This document shows, in pieces, positions 7,287 to 14,988 of a stretch of 17,940 bases of DNA. A program made the translations under genes and the position numbers. The stretch covers positions 1 to 17,940 of the forward strand of contig DATFXR010000111.1 in the NCBI GenBank assembly GCA_035315685.1. Direction: 5' to 3'. Within the stretch, counting starts at the first letter, position 1, and each line of letters starts with the position of its first letter. The notes below the pieces were generated by a model. It worked only from the letters and a program-made list of their open reading frames with translations. It searched no databases and was not told the DNA's origin. Source of the stretch: QHWK01 sp035315685. GTDB taxonomy: Bacteria; Acidobacteriota; Vicinamibacteria; Vicinamibacterales; CAVVIG01.

Positions 7287-7868
7287 ATGACAATCGACCT
7301 CACCGAAGAAACAATGACCGCCCTGCCTGAGTACGCGTGCGTTTCTATTGTTTTCATGGTCGATCGCGTGCTGGACGTCACGAATCGCGACGACGGCTCG
7401 GGCGGGTTCGATTTGTCAGAGCGCCGCCTCGAGGTGCCCTACGAGAAGGATTATGACGCGATCGCTGGTGAAGGTCCGCTGCAGTGGGGTCGTCGTTTCG
7501 ATCTGTCGAATTGGGCGCTCTTCCTGGCACGACTCGCGAATCGCATCGTTGGCGCGGCGACCGTCGCATTCGACACACCGGGCCTGACGATGTTGGATGG
7601 GCGGCGTGACCTGGCAGTTCTGTGGGACATTCGCGTCTCCCCAGACGCTCGACGCCAGGGCGTTGGTCGTGCGCTGTTCCACGGGGTCGAGCGCTGGGCG
7701 CACGTGCACGGCTGTCGGGAGCTCAAGATCGAAACTCAGAACACCAATGTGCCTGCATGCCGATTCTATGCGCGACGGGGATGCCAACTGCGGGCGATCC
7801 ATCGCGCGGCGTATCCTGATTTCCCAGAGGAGATCCAACTACTCTGGTACAAGGACCTACCGTGTTGA
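7287..7868 (+). CDS. GNAT acetyltransferase, streptothricin acetyltransferase-like
   Basis: A 193-residue GCN5-related N-acetyltransferase, which moves acetyl from acetyl-CoA to an amine. The acetyl-CoA motif A is clear at about 116-133 (IRVSPDARRQGVGRALF, with R/QxxGxG). The C-terminal half, ETQNTNVPACRFYARRGC then AAYPDFPEEIQLLWYKDL, is the pattern of streptothricin/nourseothricin N-acetyltransferases (Sat). The N-terminal segment RRLEVPYEKDYDAI also fits that group. In a soil bacterium such enzymes may give intrinsic streptothricin resistance, but many homologues have unknown amine substrates, so resistance is inference. The ATG at 7287 is chosen over a TTG at 7260 and an ATG at 7314; the ribosome site is weak. 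A hairpin terminator starts three bases after the stop. Confidence 0.85.
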   Translation: MTIDLTEETMTALPEYACVSIVFMVDRVLDVTNRDDGSGGFDLSERRLEVPYEKDYDAIAGEGPLQWGRRFDLSNWALFLARLANRIVGAATVAFDTPGLTMLDGRRDLAVLWDIRVSPDARRQGVGRALFHGVERWAHVHGCRELKIETQNTNVPACRFYARRGCQLRAIHRAAYPDFPEEIQLLWYKDLPC

Positions 7869-7870
7869 GT

Positions 7871-7903
7871 CCGCCGATCGGTCTTGCCTGAGCGGATCGG
7901 CGG
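7871..7903 (+). terminator. Hairpin terminator after the GNAT gene
   Basis: CCGCCGATC (7871-7879) pairs perfectly with GATCGGCGG (7895-7903) across a 15-base loop, starting three bases after the acetyltransferase stop. The trailing T run is only TTT, so it is a weak intrinsic terminator or an mRNA 3'-stabilising hairpin. Confidence 0.55.
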
Positions 7904-7904
7904 T

Positions 7905-8498
7905 TTGGTATCCGTCCGACGAGCCGCGTGTTGAGCCGCGGCTGATCCTCCGCGATCCTTCTCGCATCTTATGCATGCACCATCGAATCCACCTGGCTGG
8001 AGCGCCGGGAAATGGGGGGAGTGGTATCCGGATATCCTTGGCAGCGACGGCAAGCTCACCACAAAAATTCCCAAGCCGTACTGGCAAGCCGGTTGGTTAG
8101 CGCAGCACGATCGCATCATCAGCTCACTCGCGAGTATGCGTAACCCGGTACCCCTTATTGTGAGTGGCGACCTGCACGCGATTGCGCTGGGCAAGATGCT
8201 CAGGTGCGGTAGGCAAAACCTCGAGGCCAATTCGATTGTTGCGGTACTCTCCGGCCCGATTGGGACACGGCCGGGCGGATGGCCATCCGGGCGCCGCGGC
8301 ATCGGCGCGACACCTCCAGCGCATGTCGACCTACATGAGGACTTGAAGCCGATCGAGCAGCACGGGTTTACTCTCGCGGACTTCGAGCCCGATGCGATTC
8401 AGTTGCACATGTTCAAGTGGAATCGAAACACCGATACGCCCGAATCGATCGACGCGCTGGAACCGTTTCATGTGGTGAAATTGCCGCGCCCCGGGTGA
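7905..8498 (+). pseudogene. PhoD-like phosphatase/phosphodiesterase, C-terminal fragment
   Basis: The frame from 7971 to the stop at 8498 reads as the C-terminal 175 residues of a PhoD-like metallophosphatase: GWSAGKWGEWYPDILG, the metal-site segment PLIVSGDLHA (Gly-Asp-x-His), AVLSGPIGTRPGGWPS, and a normal-looking end at FHVVKLPRPG. Family members are normally 400 residues or more, so the catalytic N-terminal half is missing. The frame is closed by a stop at 7932-7934. The neighbouring frame over 7905-7970 (EPRLILRDPSRILCMHH) reads plausibly as the preceding piece, which suggests a frameshift near 7970 as well as truncation. The fragment follows the terminator of the GNAT gene directly and has no promoter or ribosome site of its own. 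Nonfunctional in all likelihood. Confidence 0.7.
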
Positions 8499-8549
8499 CA
8501 CGGATTTACGACGAGGCGTCGGCTCGAACGGGTCGACATCAAAAAGGCA

Positions 8550-9041
8550 GCCAACCGTCATCGACTTCTCGTGGCAGCCAACGCATCCTGCCTTGTTGAA
8601 CGCAGCTTCGCCAGCGGCGATTTGTGCGCTCGTGACGTCCCCGTAGGACGACACCTGCGCGGGCGCGGCGAGAAACCGCATGAAGTTCGCAAAGTTGCTG
8701 GCGTCGTCGATGATCTGCTGCGGCTGCGATAGCTCGTAGTTGACCGTGTCCTGTGGCGCCGCGACGACCTGGTGGCACGCGACCGGATCCTGAATGCCGC
8801 GCTCGCCGCGCTCGTCCGGGAACAGCTCGTTGGTGATGCCCTGTTCCACGTTGTAAGCCTCACCTGAGAAGATCACCAACGACTTGTTCTGCGCTTTCCA
8901 GCCGAACCGCGTGATCGTACCGTCGTTGCCGTTCCGATTCGCGTGGCCGGCGATGCCGAAGGGCTTGACGGCCGATTCGTTGGCCGCAATCGTCGAGTCC
9001 TCAATCGCCTCGATCAGCCCCGCGCCGAACACTGGTGTGGA
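8550..9041 (-). pseudogene. DUF1111 di-haem oxidoreductase, internal fragment
   Basis: About 160 residues with the pattern of the di-haem (thiol) oxidoreductase family DUF1111, which is periplasmic and c-type haem-bearing. The pieces visible are TPVFGAGLIEAI, GNDGTITRFGWKAQNKSL, FSGEAYNVEQGITNELFP, ASNFANFMRFLAAPAQ and one haem site, AGCVGCH. The start of the protein and the region after the haem site are missing. At the 5' side the frame meets a stop just beyond the family match, exactly where a metallo-beta-lactamase fragment on the other strand begins. At the 3' side (after MTVG, about 8550) the frame runs on, without homology, through the antisense of the PhoD fragment. Both ends look like recombination junctions. 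There is no signal peptide and no start signal. Confidence 0.72.
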
Positions 9042-9181
9042 CCGTCATCATCGACATGGATGACTACGACGTGTTCCGCGACGGCTCGGTGGTGATCAAG
9101 TGGGCGCCTGGCCACACGCCGGGCCATCAGGCCGTACTTCCGGAATCCCCGTCGGCTGGATATGAGGCACTTCGAACCTGA
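9035..9181 (+). pseudogene. Metallo-beta-lactamase-fold hydrolase, short fragment
   Basis: A 48-codon stretch ending at a TGA (9179-9181) reads DYDVFRDGSVVIKWAPGHTPGHQ. This is the segment around the metal-binding PGHTPGH histidines of metallo-beta-lactamase-fold hydrolases such as N-acyl-homoserine lactonases. The family match stops after HQAV, and the N-terminal HxHxDH site is absent. It abuts the di-haem fragment on the 5' side and is followed after 55 bases by the intact permease gene. Far too short to fold or bind metal. Confidence 0.6.
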
Positions 9182-9236
9182 CGACAACCGAGCAGCCGGC
9201 CGACACGTCTAACCGGCCGGCGCGAGGAGGTGCGGG

Positions 9237-11669
9237 GTGTCGGTACTGCAGGACCTGCGATACGCCTGCCGAAATCTCATGGGCAACCCTGGATTTGCGG
9301 CTGTTGGCGTTCTGACGCTGGCGCTGGGAATTGGCGCGAACACGGCGATTTTCAGCTTCGTCGACGGGGTTCTGCTCAGACCCCTGCCGTATCCCGAGGC
9401 GAATCGAATCGTCCGCGTGCTTGAAAAGCCGCCGCGAGGTGAGCGGAACGGCATCTCGACGCTGAATTTCCTCGATTGGCTCAGGGAAAATGCGGTCTTC
9501 GATTTCATGGCCGCGCAGACCGGCGGCCCGGCGACGCTGACGGGGCACGGTGAACCCGTCCAGCTTCGCGGGGCCCGCGTGTCGGCCCGCTACTTCGACA
9601 TCTTCGGCATCCAGGCCGAGCATGGCCGGACGTTTCTGCCCGGCGAGGATGAGCGCGGCAAACATCACATCGTCGTTCTCAGCCACGCGCTGTGGGTCAG
9701 TCAGTTCGGCGCCGACCCGACGATCATCGATCGCACGATCCTGCTCGACAATGAGCCGCACGTCGTCATCGGCGTGTTGCCGGCCGGGAGTGCCTTCGAT
9801 CGCGCGTTCAATCAGCTGTGGCGGCCGCTCGCGTTCGAGCCGTCGAACATGACGCGCGACTTTCACTGGCTGGTGTCGTTCGCGCGCCTCAAGGCCGGCG
9901 TGTCGCTGCAGCAGGCCCAGGCCAACATGACCGCGATCGGCGCGCGGATCGAACGCGACTTCCCCGATTCGAACAAAGGCTGGGGCGTGATCGTCGAGCG
10001 CTACGGCGACACGCTGATCGGTTCCGACATGCGGACTGGGTTGTTGGTGCTTCTCACAGCGACCGGCCTGGTGCTCCTGATTGGCTGCACGAACCTTGCG
10101 AATCTCGCGCTCGCTCGCGGCGTGTCGCGCGAGCGCGAAGTGGCCATTCGCGCCTCATTGGGCGCCGGACGCGGTCGACTGGTCCGCCAACTCCTCACCG
10201 AGAACCTGCTCCTGGCGTTCCTCGGCGGCGCGCTCGGGATCGTGCTCGGATACGGCACCATGCGCTGGTTGCAGCTGCTCGTGCCGCCCTTCTCGTTTGC
10301 GCGCGAAGTTCAGATCACGATGGACGTGCGCGTCCTGCTGTTCGCGTTTGCCATCTCGATCGCCACCGGACTGCTGTTCGGCATCGTGCCGGCCATCCAC
10401 GCCACGGCACCCGAGTTGACCGGCGTGATGAAGGATGGCGGACGCGGTGCTACCGATCGCGCGTCGCGGAAACACCTGCGCGACGTGCTGATCGTCACCG
10501 AGGTCGCGCTCGCTTTCGTGCTGCTGGTCGGCTCGGGACTGATGATGCGGAGCTTTCTCCGGCTGCTCGACGTCGATCCGGGTATCGATGCATCGAATGT
10601 GCTGACGGTGGGCTTGCCGGTGACCGTCGAGCGGTTTCCGGATGCCTCTCGACTCAACGCCTACCTCCGCGACATCCGATCGTCGGTCGATGCGGTGCCT
10701 GGCGTGCGGGAAACCGCGTGGAGCTGCGCGCCACCGATGCAGGGCGCCTGCTACGGCATGCCGATGCAGGTGGCGAACCGCCCTCTGATCGACCGCGCGA
10801 ATCGGCCCGGCGGCTTCTTCAAAGTGGTGAGCCCGTCGTATTTCTCCGCCTTGAAGCTGCGCCTCGTGCGCGGACGCCCGCTCACCGATCGGGACAGCGC
10901 CAACACACCGCCCGTGCTCGTCATCAACGAACGGTTGGCCAGGCGCGAATTCCTGAATCAGGACCCGATCGGCCAGCGTCTGCTGATTCAGCAAATCGTG
11001 CCGGGCAAGACCGAGTTGGGCTCCGAGATTGCGTGGGAGATTGTGGGGGTCGTGCGCGACGAGAGGCTCAACGGGATTGCCGACGAACGGAGCGCGGGCG
11101 TGTACGTGTCGAACGAGCAGAGTCCCGTGTACTTCCAGACGTTGAATGTCCGCACGAACCTCGACCCACTCATGCTTCAACAATCGATCACCGCCGCGAT
11201 CCATCGCGTCAACAAAGATCAGGCGCTCACCGACATCCGGACCGTGGATCAAATCAAGGACCGGTCGATGGCGCCCAACCGTCTGCAGTCGGTGCTGTTG
11301 GGCATCTTCGCCGGGGTCGCGCTGGCGTTGGCTGCCATCGGCATCTACGGCGTGACCTCGTATTCCGTCGCCCAGCGGACACACGAAATCGGCATTCGGG
11401 CTGCGCTCGGCGCCACCGAACGAAGGCTGCTGCAACTCGTGATCGGCCGCGGGCTGATCCTGACGGTGCTCGGACTGGTGCTCGGCGTGGTCGGTTCGGC
11501 GGCGCTCACGCGCTTGATGGCGTCGCTCCTTTACGGGGTGGGGGCGCGTGACCCGGTGACGATGCTGGTCGTCGGGCTCGTGTTAGCCACCGTCGCGGTC
11601 GTCGCGTGCTACGTCCCGGCGCGTCAGGCCACGAAGATCGACCCGCTTGCCGCGTTGAGAGTGGAATGA
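9237..11669 (+). CDS. ADOP-type MacB-like duplicated ABC permease
   Basis: An 810-residue permease with two tandem MacB/FtsX units, the form known as acidobacterial duplicated orphan permease. Unit one has a membrane helix at about 21-45 (VGVLTLALGIGANTAIFS), a MacB periplasmic core domain to about 260, and three FtsX helices at about 266-288, 322-342 and 365-386. Unit two begins with a helix at 416-437, a second periplasmic domain to about 680, and helices at 685-710, 738-758 and 774-793. The FtsX signature EIGIRAALGA occurs near 717, with its counterpart EVAIRASLGA near 301. The protein ends PLAALRVE, as is typical. GTG is the start, with GAGGAGG just upstream. No ATPase gene adjoins, hence 'orphan'; substrate and energy coupling are unknown. 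It is the only intact gene between two decayed stretches. Confidence 0.93.
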   Translation: MSVLQDLRYACRNLMGNPGFAAVGVLTLALGIGANTAIFSFVDGVLLRPLPYPEANRIVRVLEKPPRGERNGISTLNFLDWLRENAVFDFMAAQTGGPATLTGHGEPVQLRGARVSARYFDIFGIQAEHGRTFLPGEDERGKHHIVVLSHALWVSQFGADPTIIDRTILLDNEPHVVIGVLPAGSAFDRAFNQLWRPLAFEPSNMTRDFHWLVSFARLKAGVSLQQAQANMTAIGARIERDFPDSNKGWGVIVERYGDTLIGSDMRTGLLVLLTATGLVLLIGCTNLANLALARGVSREREVAIRASLGAGRGRLVRQLLTENLLLAFLGGALGIVLGYGTMRWLQLLVPPFSFAREVQITMDVRVLLFAFAISIATGLLFGIVPAIHATAPELTGVMKDGGRGATDRASRKHLRDVLIVTEVALAFVLLVGSGLMMRSFLRLLDVDPGIDASNVLTVGLPVTVERFPDASRLNAYLRDIRSSVDAVPGVRETAWSCAPPMQGACYGMPMQVANRPLIDRANRPGGFFKVVSPSYFSALKLRLVRGRPLTDRDSANTPPVLVINERLARREFLNQDPIGQRLLIQQIVPGKTELGSEIAWEIVGVVRDERLNGIADERSAGVYVSNEQSPVYFQTLNVRTNLDPLMLQQSITAAIHRVNKDQALTDIRTVDQIKDRSMAPNRLQSVLLGIFAGVALALAAIGIYGVTSYSVAQRTHEIGIRAALGATERRLLQLVIGRGLILTVLGLVLGVVGSAALTRLMASLLYGVGARDPVTMLVVGLVLATVAVVACYVPARQATKIDPLAALRVE

Positions 11670-11690
11670 TTGGCCGTCCCGCTCAAATCG

Positions 11691-11711
11691 CCGGGTTCCA
11701 ACACAACCCGG
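11691..11711. terminator. Hairpin between convergent genes
   Basis: CCGGGTT and AACCCGG form a perfect seven-base stem with a seven-base loop, 21 bases after the permease stop and about 50 bases before the 3' end of the opposing membrane-protein gene. No T run follows on either strand, so termination is only likely from position. Confidence 0.35.
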
Positions 11712-11761
11712 ACGGCACGCTTGGATCGGTCGACGGCGTGGTCCAGGGACGATGAGGCCAC

Positions 11762-12661
11762 TCACGCGCCGACACACTGAAGCTCGACATTCCAATCGGA
11801 TCGGGGCGTCGCGCTCGCCAGCGCGAGAATGGCGCCGGCAAACAGCAACGTGTCGGCAAAATAGTTGATCCCCTCCATCTTGACTGCGGTACCCGGTTGC
11901 GAGAGGGCCGCGATCAGGACGGGGCCATAGATGGCGAGAACCAGCAACAGAATCCAGGCGCCGAGACAGGTTGCCACGACACGGGTGTTCCTGGTCAGCA
12001 GAGTGCTCCCGCCGGCAACGAGAAGAGCGACGCCCGTCACGTAGTCGATGAGCAGGCGCCCCGGAATCCACGTCGGCATCTGTTTTTGAAGCGGGACTCC
12101 GGGAAGTCCGGTCGCGTGCAGAAAGTGTTCGATGCCGAACACAGTGGCGGCGATCGCGATCAACAGACTGCCCACAGTGATGAGTGCGCTCTTGCCCTGG
12201 CCGCCCCATCCGTCCGCCGCACGCCCCGCGAGAATCCAGCCTGCGCCGCCGAACGACATCTCGCGGAACACGATCGTCCAGATGATTCTGTCGTGCGGGC
12301 GGGCGAGCGCTCCTGGGAGATGGATCATCGCGACAAACAGAAACATCATGATTCCAAACAGCAGGCCCGACCATCGCACGGCAATCTTCGTCGCGATGCT
12401 CAACGACGCGGCGATCAACGCACACCCGACGAAATAGACCCAGAACAAGCGCCAGGGCATGTACCGCGGTACGAGGGCGATGACGAATTGTGGGCCGAAG
12501 AGATGCAGCGCGCCGAAGACGGCCAGCGGGACCGCGCAACACAGATTGCTCAAGGCCACGATCTTGTCCAGGCCGTGTGCCGCGGCGATCTCGTGCTTCT
12601 GTGCCCATACTCCGATCACGAAAAGCGCGATGCCAGCGGAGCACATTGCGACCACGGTCAT
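11762..12661 (-). CDS. Multi-pass membrane protein, DoxX-like, unknown function
   Basis: A 299-residue integral membrane protein with about seven to eight hydrophobic helices. These lie at about 3-20, 37-60, 73-90, 96-112, 160-178, 208-224, 232-255 and 267-283. The second half, with GRLLIDYVTGVALLVAG and the C-terminal INYFADTLLFAGAILALA, resembles the helix pattern of DoxX/DoxD-type proteins. No conserved catalytic residue is evident. The ATG at 12661 is eight bases from a clear AAGGAG; a GTG one codon upstream is possible. The gene is convergent with the ADOP permease and stands alone. The family assignment is weak; the coding call is strong on start signal and hydrophobic periodicity. Confidence 0.8.
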   Translation of the reverse strand: MTVVAMCSAGIALFVIGVWAQKHEIAAAHGLDKIVALSNLCCAVPLAVFGALHLFGPQFVIALVPRYMPWRLFWVYFVGCALIAASLSIATKIAVRWSGLLFGIMMFLFVAMIHLPGALARPHDRIIWTIVFREMSFGGAGWILAGRAADGWGGQGKSALITVGSLLIAIAATVFGIEHFLHATGLPGVPLQKQMPTWIPGRLLIDYVTGVALLVAGGSTLLTRNTRVVATCLGAWILLLVLAIYGPVLIAALSQPGTAVKMEGINYFADTLLFAGAILALASATPRSDWNVELQCVGA

Positions 12662-12969
12662 CACGAATGCTCCTTACCCGCCTCCAGGTGTTCGGCACAC
12701 CGGTAGCCCGAACGCGGTCATTGGCACTCCACACGCAGATCATTTCTCCGCTGGCGTCTCGATCTCCAGGTCCACTTGAGCATCCCTCGATGAGGCCAAT
12801 TCGGGGCCGAGTCCACTCTCTGCCGAGCTCTTTGCACGGACATCATTCTGGAATTTCGGAACGACAAGAGGCCGTCGGAACCGACGACCTCCTGGGCCAA
12901 ATAACGTTGGTTGCGGGGGACGGGCTGCCGTTCCTCAAGCAGCACTTGCCGAAGGCAATCGCGACATCG
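12662..12969. other. Intergenic region without recognised gene
   Basis: Roughly 300 bp between the start of the membrane protein and the C-terminus of the AraC remnant. Frames on both strands are open for long stretches, as expected at this GC content, but none has a ribosome site or family resemblance. It probably holds the membrane-protein promoter and decayed sequence. Confidence 0.4.
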
Positions 12970-13160
12970 TCAACGAAGCTGCCGCGCGTAGCGGGCTGGC
13001 GACGCGCCAAAGCGGCGTTTGAATCGCGGGCGAAATGCGCCGGGCTCTCGTAGCCGACGCGAAGCGCGACCTCTGACGCACGGGCGCCTTCGCTGAGCAA
13101 CCGCGTGCGAGCGGCATCGAGCCGCACCTCCTTGACGAACCGCATCGGGCTCATCCGGGC
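12970..13160 (-). pseudogene. AraC-family regulator, C-terminal DNA-binding remnant, frameshifted
   Basis: The strand reads SPMRFVKEVRLDAARTRLL, then EVALRVGYESPAHFARD, which is the second helix-turn-helix half of an AraC-family domain. It then leaves frame. In the adjacent frame the sequence continues FKRRFGASPARYARQLR to a stop at 12970-12972, exactly the expected AraC ending. Restoring one T in GATTCAAACGC (about 13018-13026), to give GATTTCAAACGC, joins the two parts perfectly. The gene is therefore a one-base-deletion pseudogene. It is also truncated 5' of about 13160: no first helix-turn-helix or effector-binding domain is readable upstream in any frame. Confidence 0.75.
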
Positions 13161-13443
13161 GACGACAACAAGTCGTGGCTGTCGCTGGGCCGATCGCGGC
13201 GCGGGACAGGTTCCCCGCAACGGGCAGCACGGCATGGCTGTGCAGTGACTGATTGTCGAACGTCGAGACTTCGTCGAAGCGCGTTACGTGCGCAAGGTGG
13301 TCCGCGGGAACGACGGGGTCTGGCGGGCGGTCGAGCTCGAACTGGTCGTGCAGCAGATCTGGCGCGGCGCAGGCGCGTACCCGTCCGCCCCGCGATAACA
13401 CGACGGGTGCTTCGAACTGTGCCCGTGCAACGGAAGGAGTCCG
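13161..13443. other. Gap between AraC remnant and peroxiredoxin gene
   Basis: No gene recognised over about 280 bp. It includes the peroxiredoxin ribosome site AAGGAG (13434-13439). A plus-strand frame ending in TAA at 13396-13398 (RRDFVEARYVRKVVRGNDGV) has a protein-like texture but no start and no family I can name. Confidence 0.35.
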
Positions 13444-13956
13444 ATGTCTCCATGGCTACACAACGGGGACCGCTTCCCCGATCTCGTCATCGACGTCGTC
13501 GGGGGCCGCACACTCGCGATACCGCGCGACCTGGCCGGCTCTTATGCAGTCGTCCTCTTCTATCGCGGATCATGGTGCCCGTATTGCTGCGCGCAGCTCG
13601 CGGCGTTTTCACGGGCGGCCGAGCGCCTTGCTGTGGTCGGCGTCACGATCGTAGCGCTTTCGGTTGACGACGAATCGACATCCAAGCGACTGGTCGACAA
13701 GCTGCGACTCAACTTCCCCGTCGGATTCGGGGCGAACGCAAACAACATCGCGGGGCTGACAGGCGCGTATGTGGCCGAGGGTTCGGCCTATTTGCAATCA
13801 ACGGGCTTCGTGCTCGACCGGCGTGGCACGATTCTCACCGCGGTGTACTCGAGCGGCGCGATCGGTCGGCTCGTTCCGGACGATGTAGCCGGATTCGTGA
13901 AATATGTCGACGCACACCGCGACGCCGCCCAGGAATCGGAGCTGCCATCGCGATGA
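13444..13956 (+). CDS. Peroxiredoxin (AhpC/TSA family)
   Basis: A 170-residue thioredoxin-fold peroxiredoxin-like protein that would reduce peroxides in the cytoplasm. The active-site segment YRGSWCPYCCAQLAAF places the likely peroxidatic Cys45 in a CPYC(C) cluster (Cys45, Cys48, Cys49). This is the arrangement of the peroxiredoxin-like group with a thioredoxin-type CxxC rather than the classical PxxxTxxC. The downstream ALSVDDESTSKRLVDKL and GFVLDRRGTILTAVYSSG segments fit the fold. Length is normal for the family. The ATG follows CGGAAGGAGTCCG, a strong though close ribosome site. Its stop overlaps the start of the EamA remnant by four bases (ATGA), so the two were probably coupled in an ancestor. 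No regulator remains beside it except the AraC scrap. Confidence 0.9.
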   Translation: MSPWLHNGDRFPDLVIDVVGGRTLAIPRDLAGSYAVVLFYRGSWCPYCCAQLAAFSRAAERLAVVGVTIVALSVDDESTSKRLVDKLRLNFPVGFGANANNIAGLTGAYVAEGSAYLQSTGFVLDRRGTILTAVYSSGAIGRLVPDDVAGFVKYVDAHRDAAQESELPSR

Positions 13957-14159
13957 GGTCCAGTCGGTCTGAGTGCCGCACACGTTGGCGTCTCGCCGTG
14001 CTCGTTCTAATCTGGGGTGCGAGTTGGCCGGTGATCACGATCAGGCGTCACGACCGTGCCACCGATCTGGTTCGCGTATTTGCGGTGCTCCCGGAGCACG
14101 TCCTGGTCGAGGCAGACGGATGGCCAACTGCACGGCACGGTTTCCGTGAACGCCTTTAG
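13953..14159 (+). pseudogene. EamA/DMT transporter, truncated and frameshifted
   Basis: The gene begins with an ATG overlapping the peroxiredoxin stop (ATGA). It reads WRLAVLVLIWGASWPVITI, the first membrane helix of a drug/metabolite (EamA) exporter. The continuation GVTTVPPIWFAYLRC is typical of the family but lies in another frame, so a single extra base near 14041-14045 (ATCAGGCGTC) breaks the gene. Family similarity then ends near 14085, leaving about 45 of some 290 residues. The open frame runs on to a stop at 14159 without homology. The gene carries both a frameshift and loss of about 85 percent of its length, so it is nonfunctional. Confidence 0.7.
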
Positions 14160-14626
14160 TTCGAGAGGCCGACGCGTCGCATGGCCGCCTGGAAACGGGG
14201 ACTCTGACGCTCTCCCGAAAAGACCGGATCCACACCGATGTACAGCAGTTCTGGAAACCGCTCGTCGATCGCGCGGTTCAACCACTCGTAGAACGCGTCG
14301 AGTTGCCCACGGCCGAAATAGAACATCGCCGCCGGATACGCGAGACGCCGGCCGGTCAGCTCACGAACAAGGCGATCACCGGCCGCCACTTGGCCGCAGC
14401 GCGCCGTCACGAACGCGACTTCGCCCATCCGCATCGTGTCCGAGGTGAGGGGCACCGCTCCCGCCTCAGACACGGCGTCGGAGCATCTGCCGCCGACCGC
14501 ATCGAGATACGCAGTGAACAGCTGACGCTTGGTCGGCGTGCCATCGAGATCCGCGGCTTCCGCCATCTGCGCCAGCGCATCGGCGTTCGCGCCGGCGTAA
14601 TAGCGATACCACGCGATGTGCAGGCG
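14156..14626 (-). pseudogene. TPR-type repeat protein, C-terminal fragment
   Basis: The 156 codons from 14626 to the stop at 14156 begin LHIAWYRYYAGANADALAQ and end LLYIGVDPVFSGERQSPRF, then MRRVGLSN. The ending, with DPxFxxxRxxPRFxxxxRRVGL, is the usual tail of large TPR or winged-helix/TPR proteins in soil bacteria. The middle has paired helices (AIDERFPELLYIG, GQLDAFYEWLNRA) as in TPR units. A stop codon sits immediately upstream in frame (14627-14629), where the cytochrome peroxidase fragment begins in another frame. A start at the ATG at 14566 could give a 136-residue peptide, but nothing supports translation. The N-terminal domains that would define function are absent. Confidence 0.6.
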
Positions 14627-14945
14627 TCAGCGCGCCGTTCTCACCGGCCAGAAACCGATCCCAGGGTGTATTTCGTGTAACGACCGTGCGCAGGAAGGTG
14701 GCTGTCGCTCGAACGATGGTGAGATTGTTGATGAGCGTGTCACAGGCGCCGGGAACGGGCGCAGCCTCTGGGACGCACCCTGGCGCCATGGCGGCCTCCG
14801 CGGGAAAGGCGTCTCGGAAGAGTTTCCGATAGACCGGGATCTGCTCCAGGACAGCCGACTGGAAACGCACCGAGCCTCGCAGAGGGTCATCGTCCAGCAA
14901 CCGGTGAGCGTCGAGCAGCGCTCGGCATCGGTCCTCTGGAGGCAT
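14625..14945 (-). pseudogene. Di-haem cytochrome c peroxidase/MauG-type fragment
   Basis: In the frame upstream of the TPR tail the sequence reads VRFQSAVLEQIPVYRKLFRDAFP, then IVRATATFLRTVVTRNTPWDRFLAGENGALTP. This pattern (IPxYxxLFxxAFP, AxxxFxRTxVxxxTPxDRxLxGxxxALT) is the linker between the two haem domains of bacterial cytochrome c peroxidase/MauG proteins. Neither CxxCH haem site is present. The match ends abruptly at about 14625, where the TPR tail takes over in a different frame, and fades on the other side by about 14900. The ATG at 14945 is only the limit of the frame. The fragment is a relic with two junctions. Confidence 0.6.
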
Positions 14946-14988
14946 TCGATTCCGTGGAGGTGATGAGGTTACCTGGCGCGGCGATTCT

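Noticed and set aside
10155..11435. 426-codon minus-strand frame inside the ADOP permease
   Set aside because: Antisense to a full-length conserved permease; Gln/His/Arg-rich, with no start signal.
13260..13398. Protein-like plus-strand segment (RRDFVEARYVRKVV) before the peroxiredoxin gene
   Set aside because: No start codon with a ribosome site, no family match, and the antisense frame is equally plausible. Kept only as a note.
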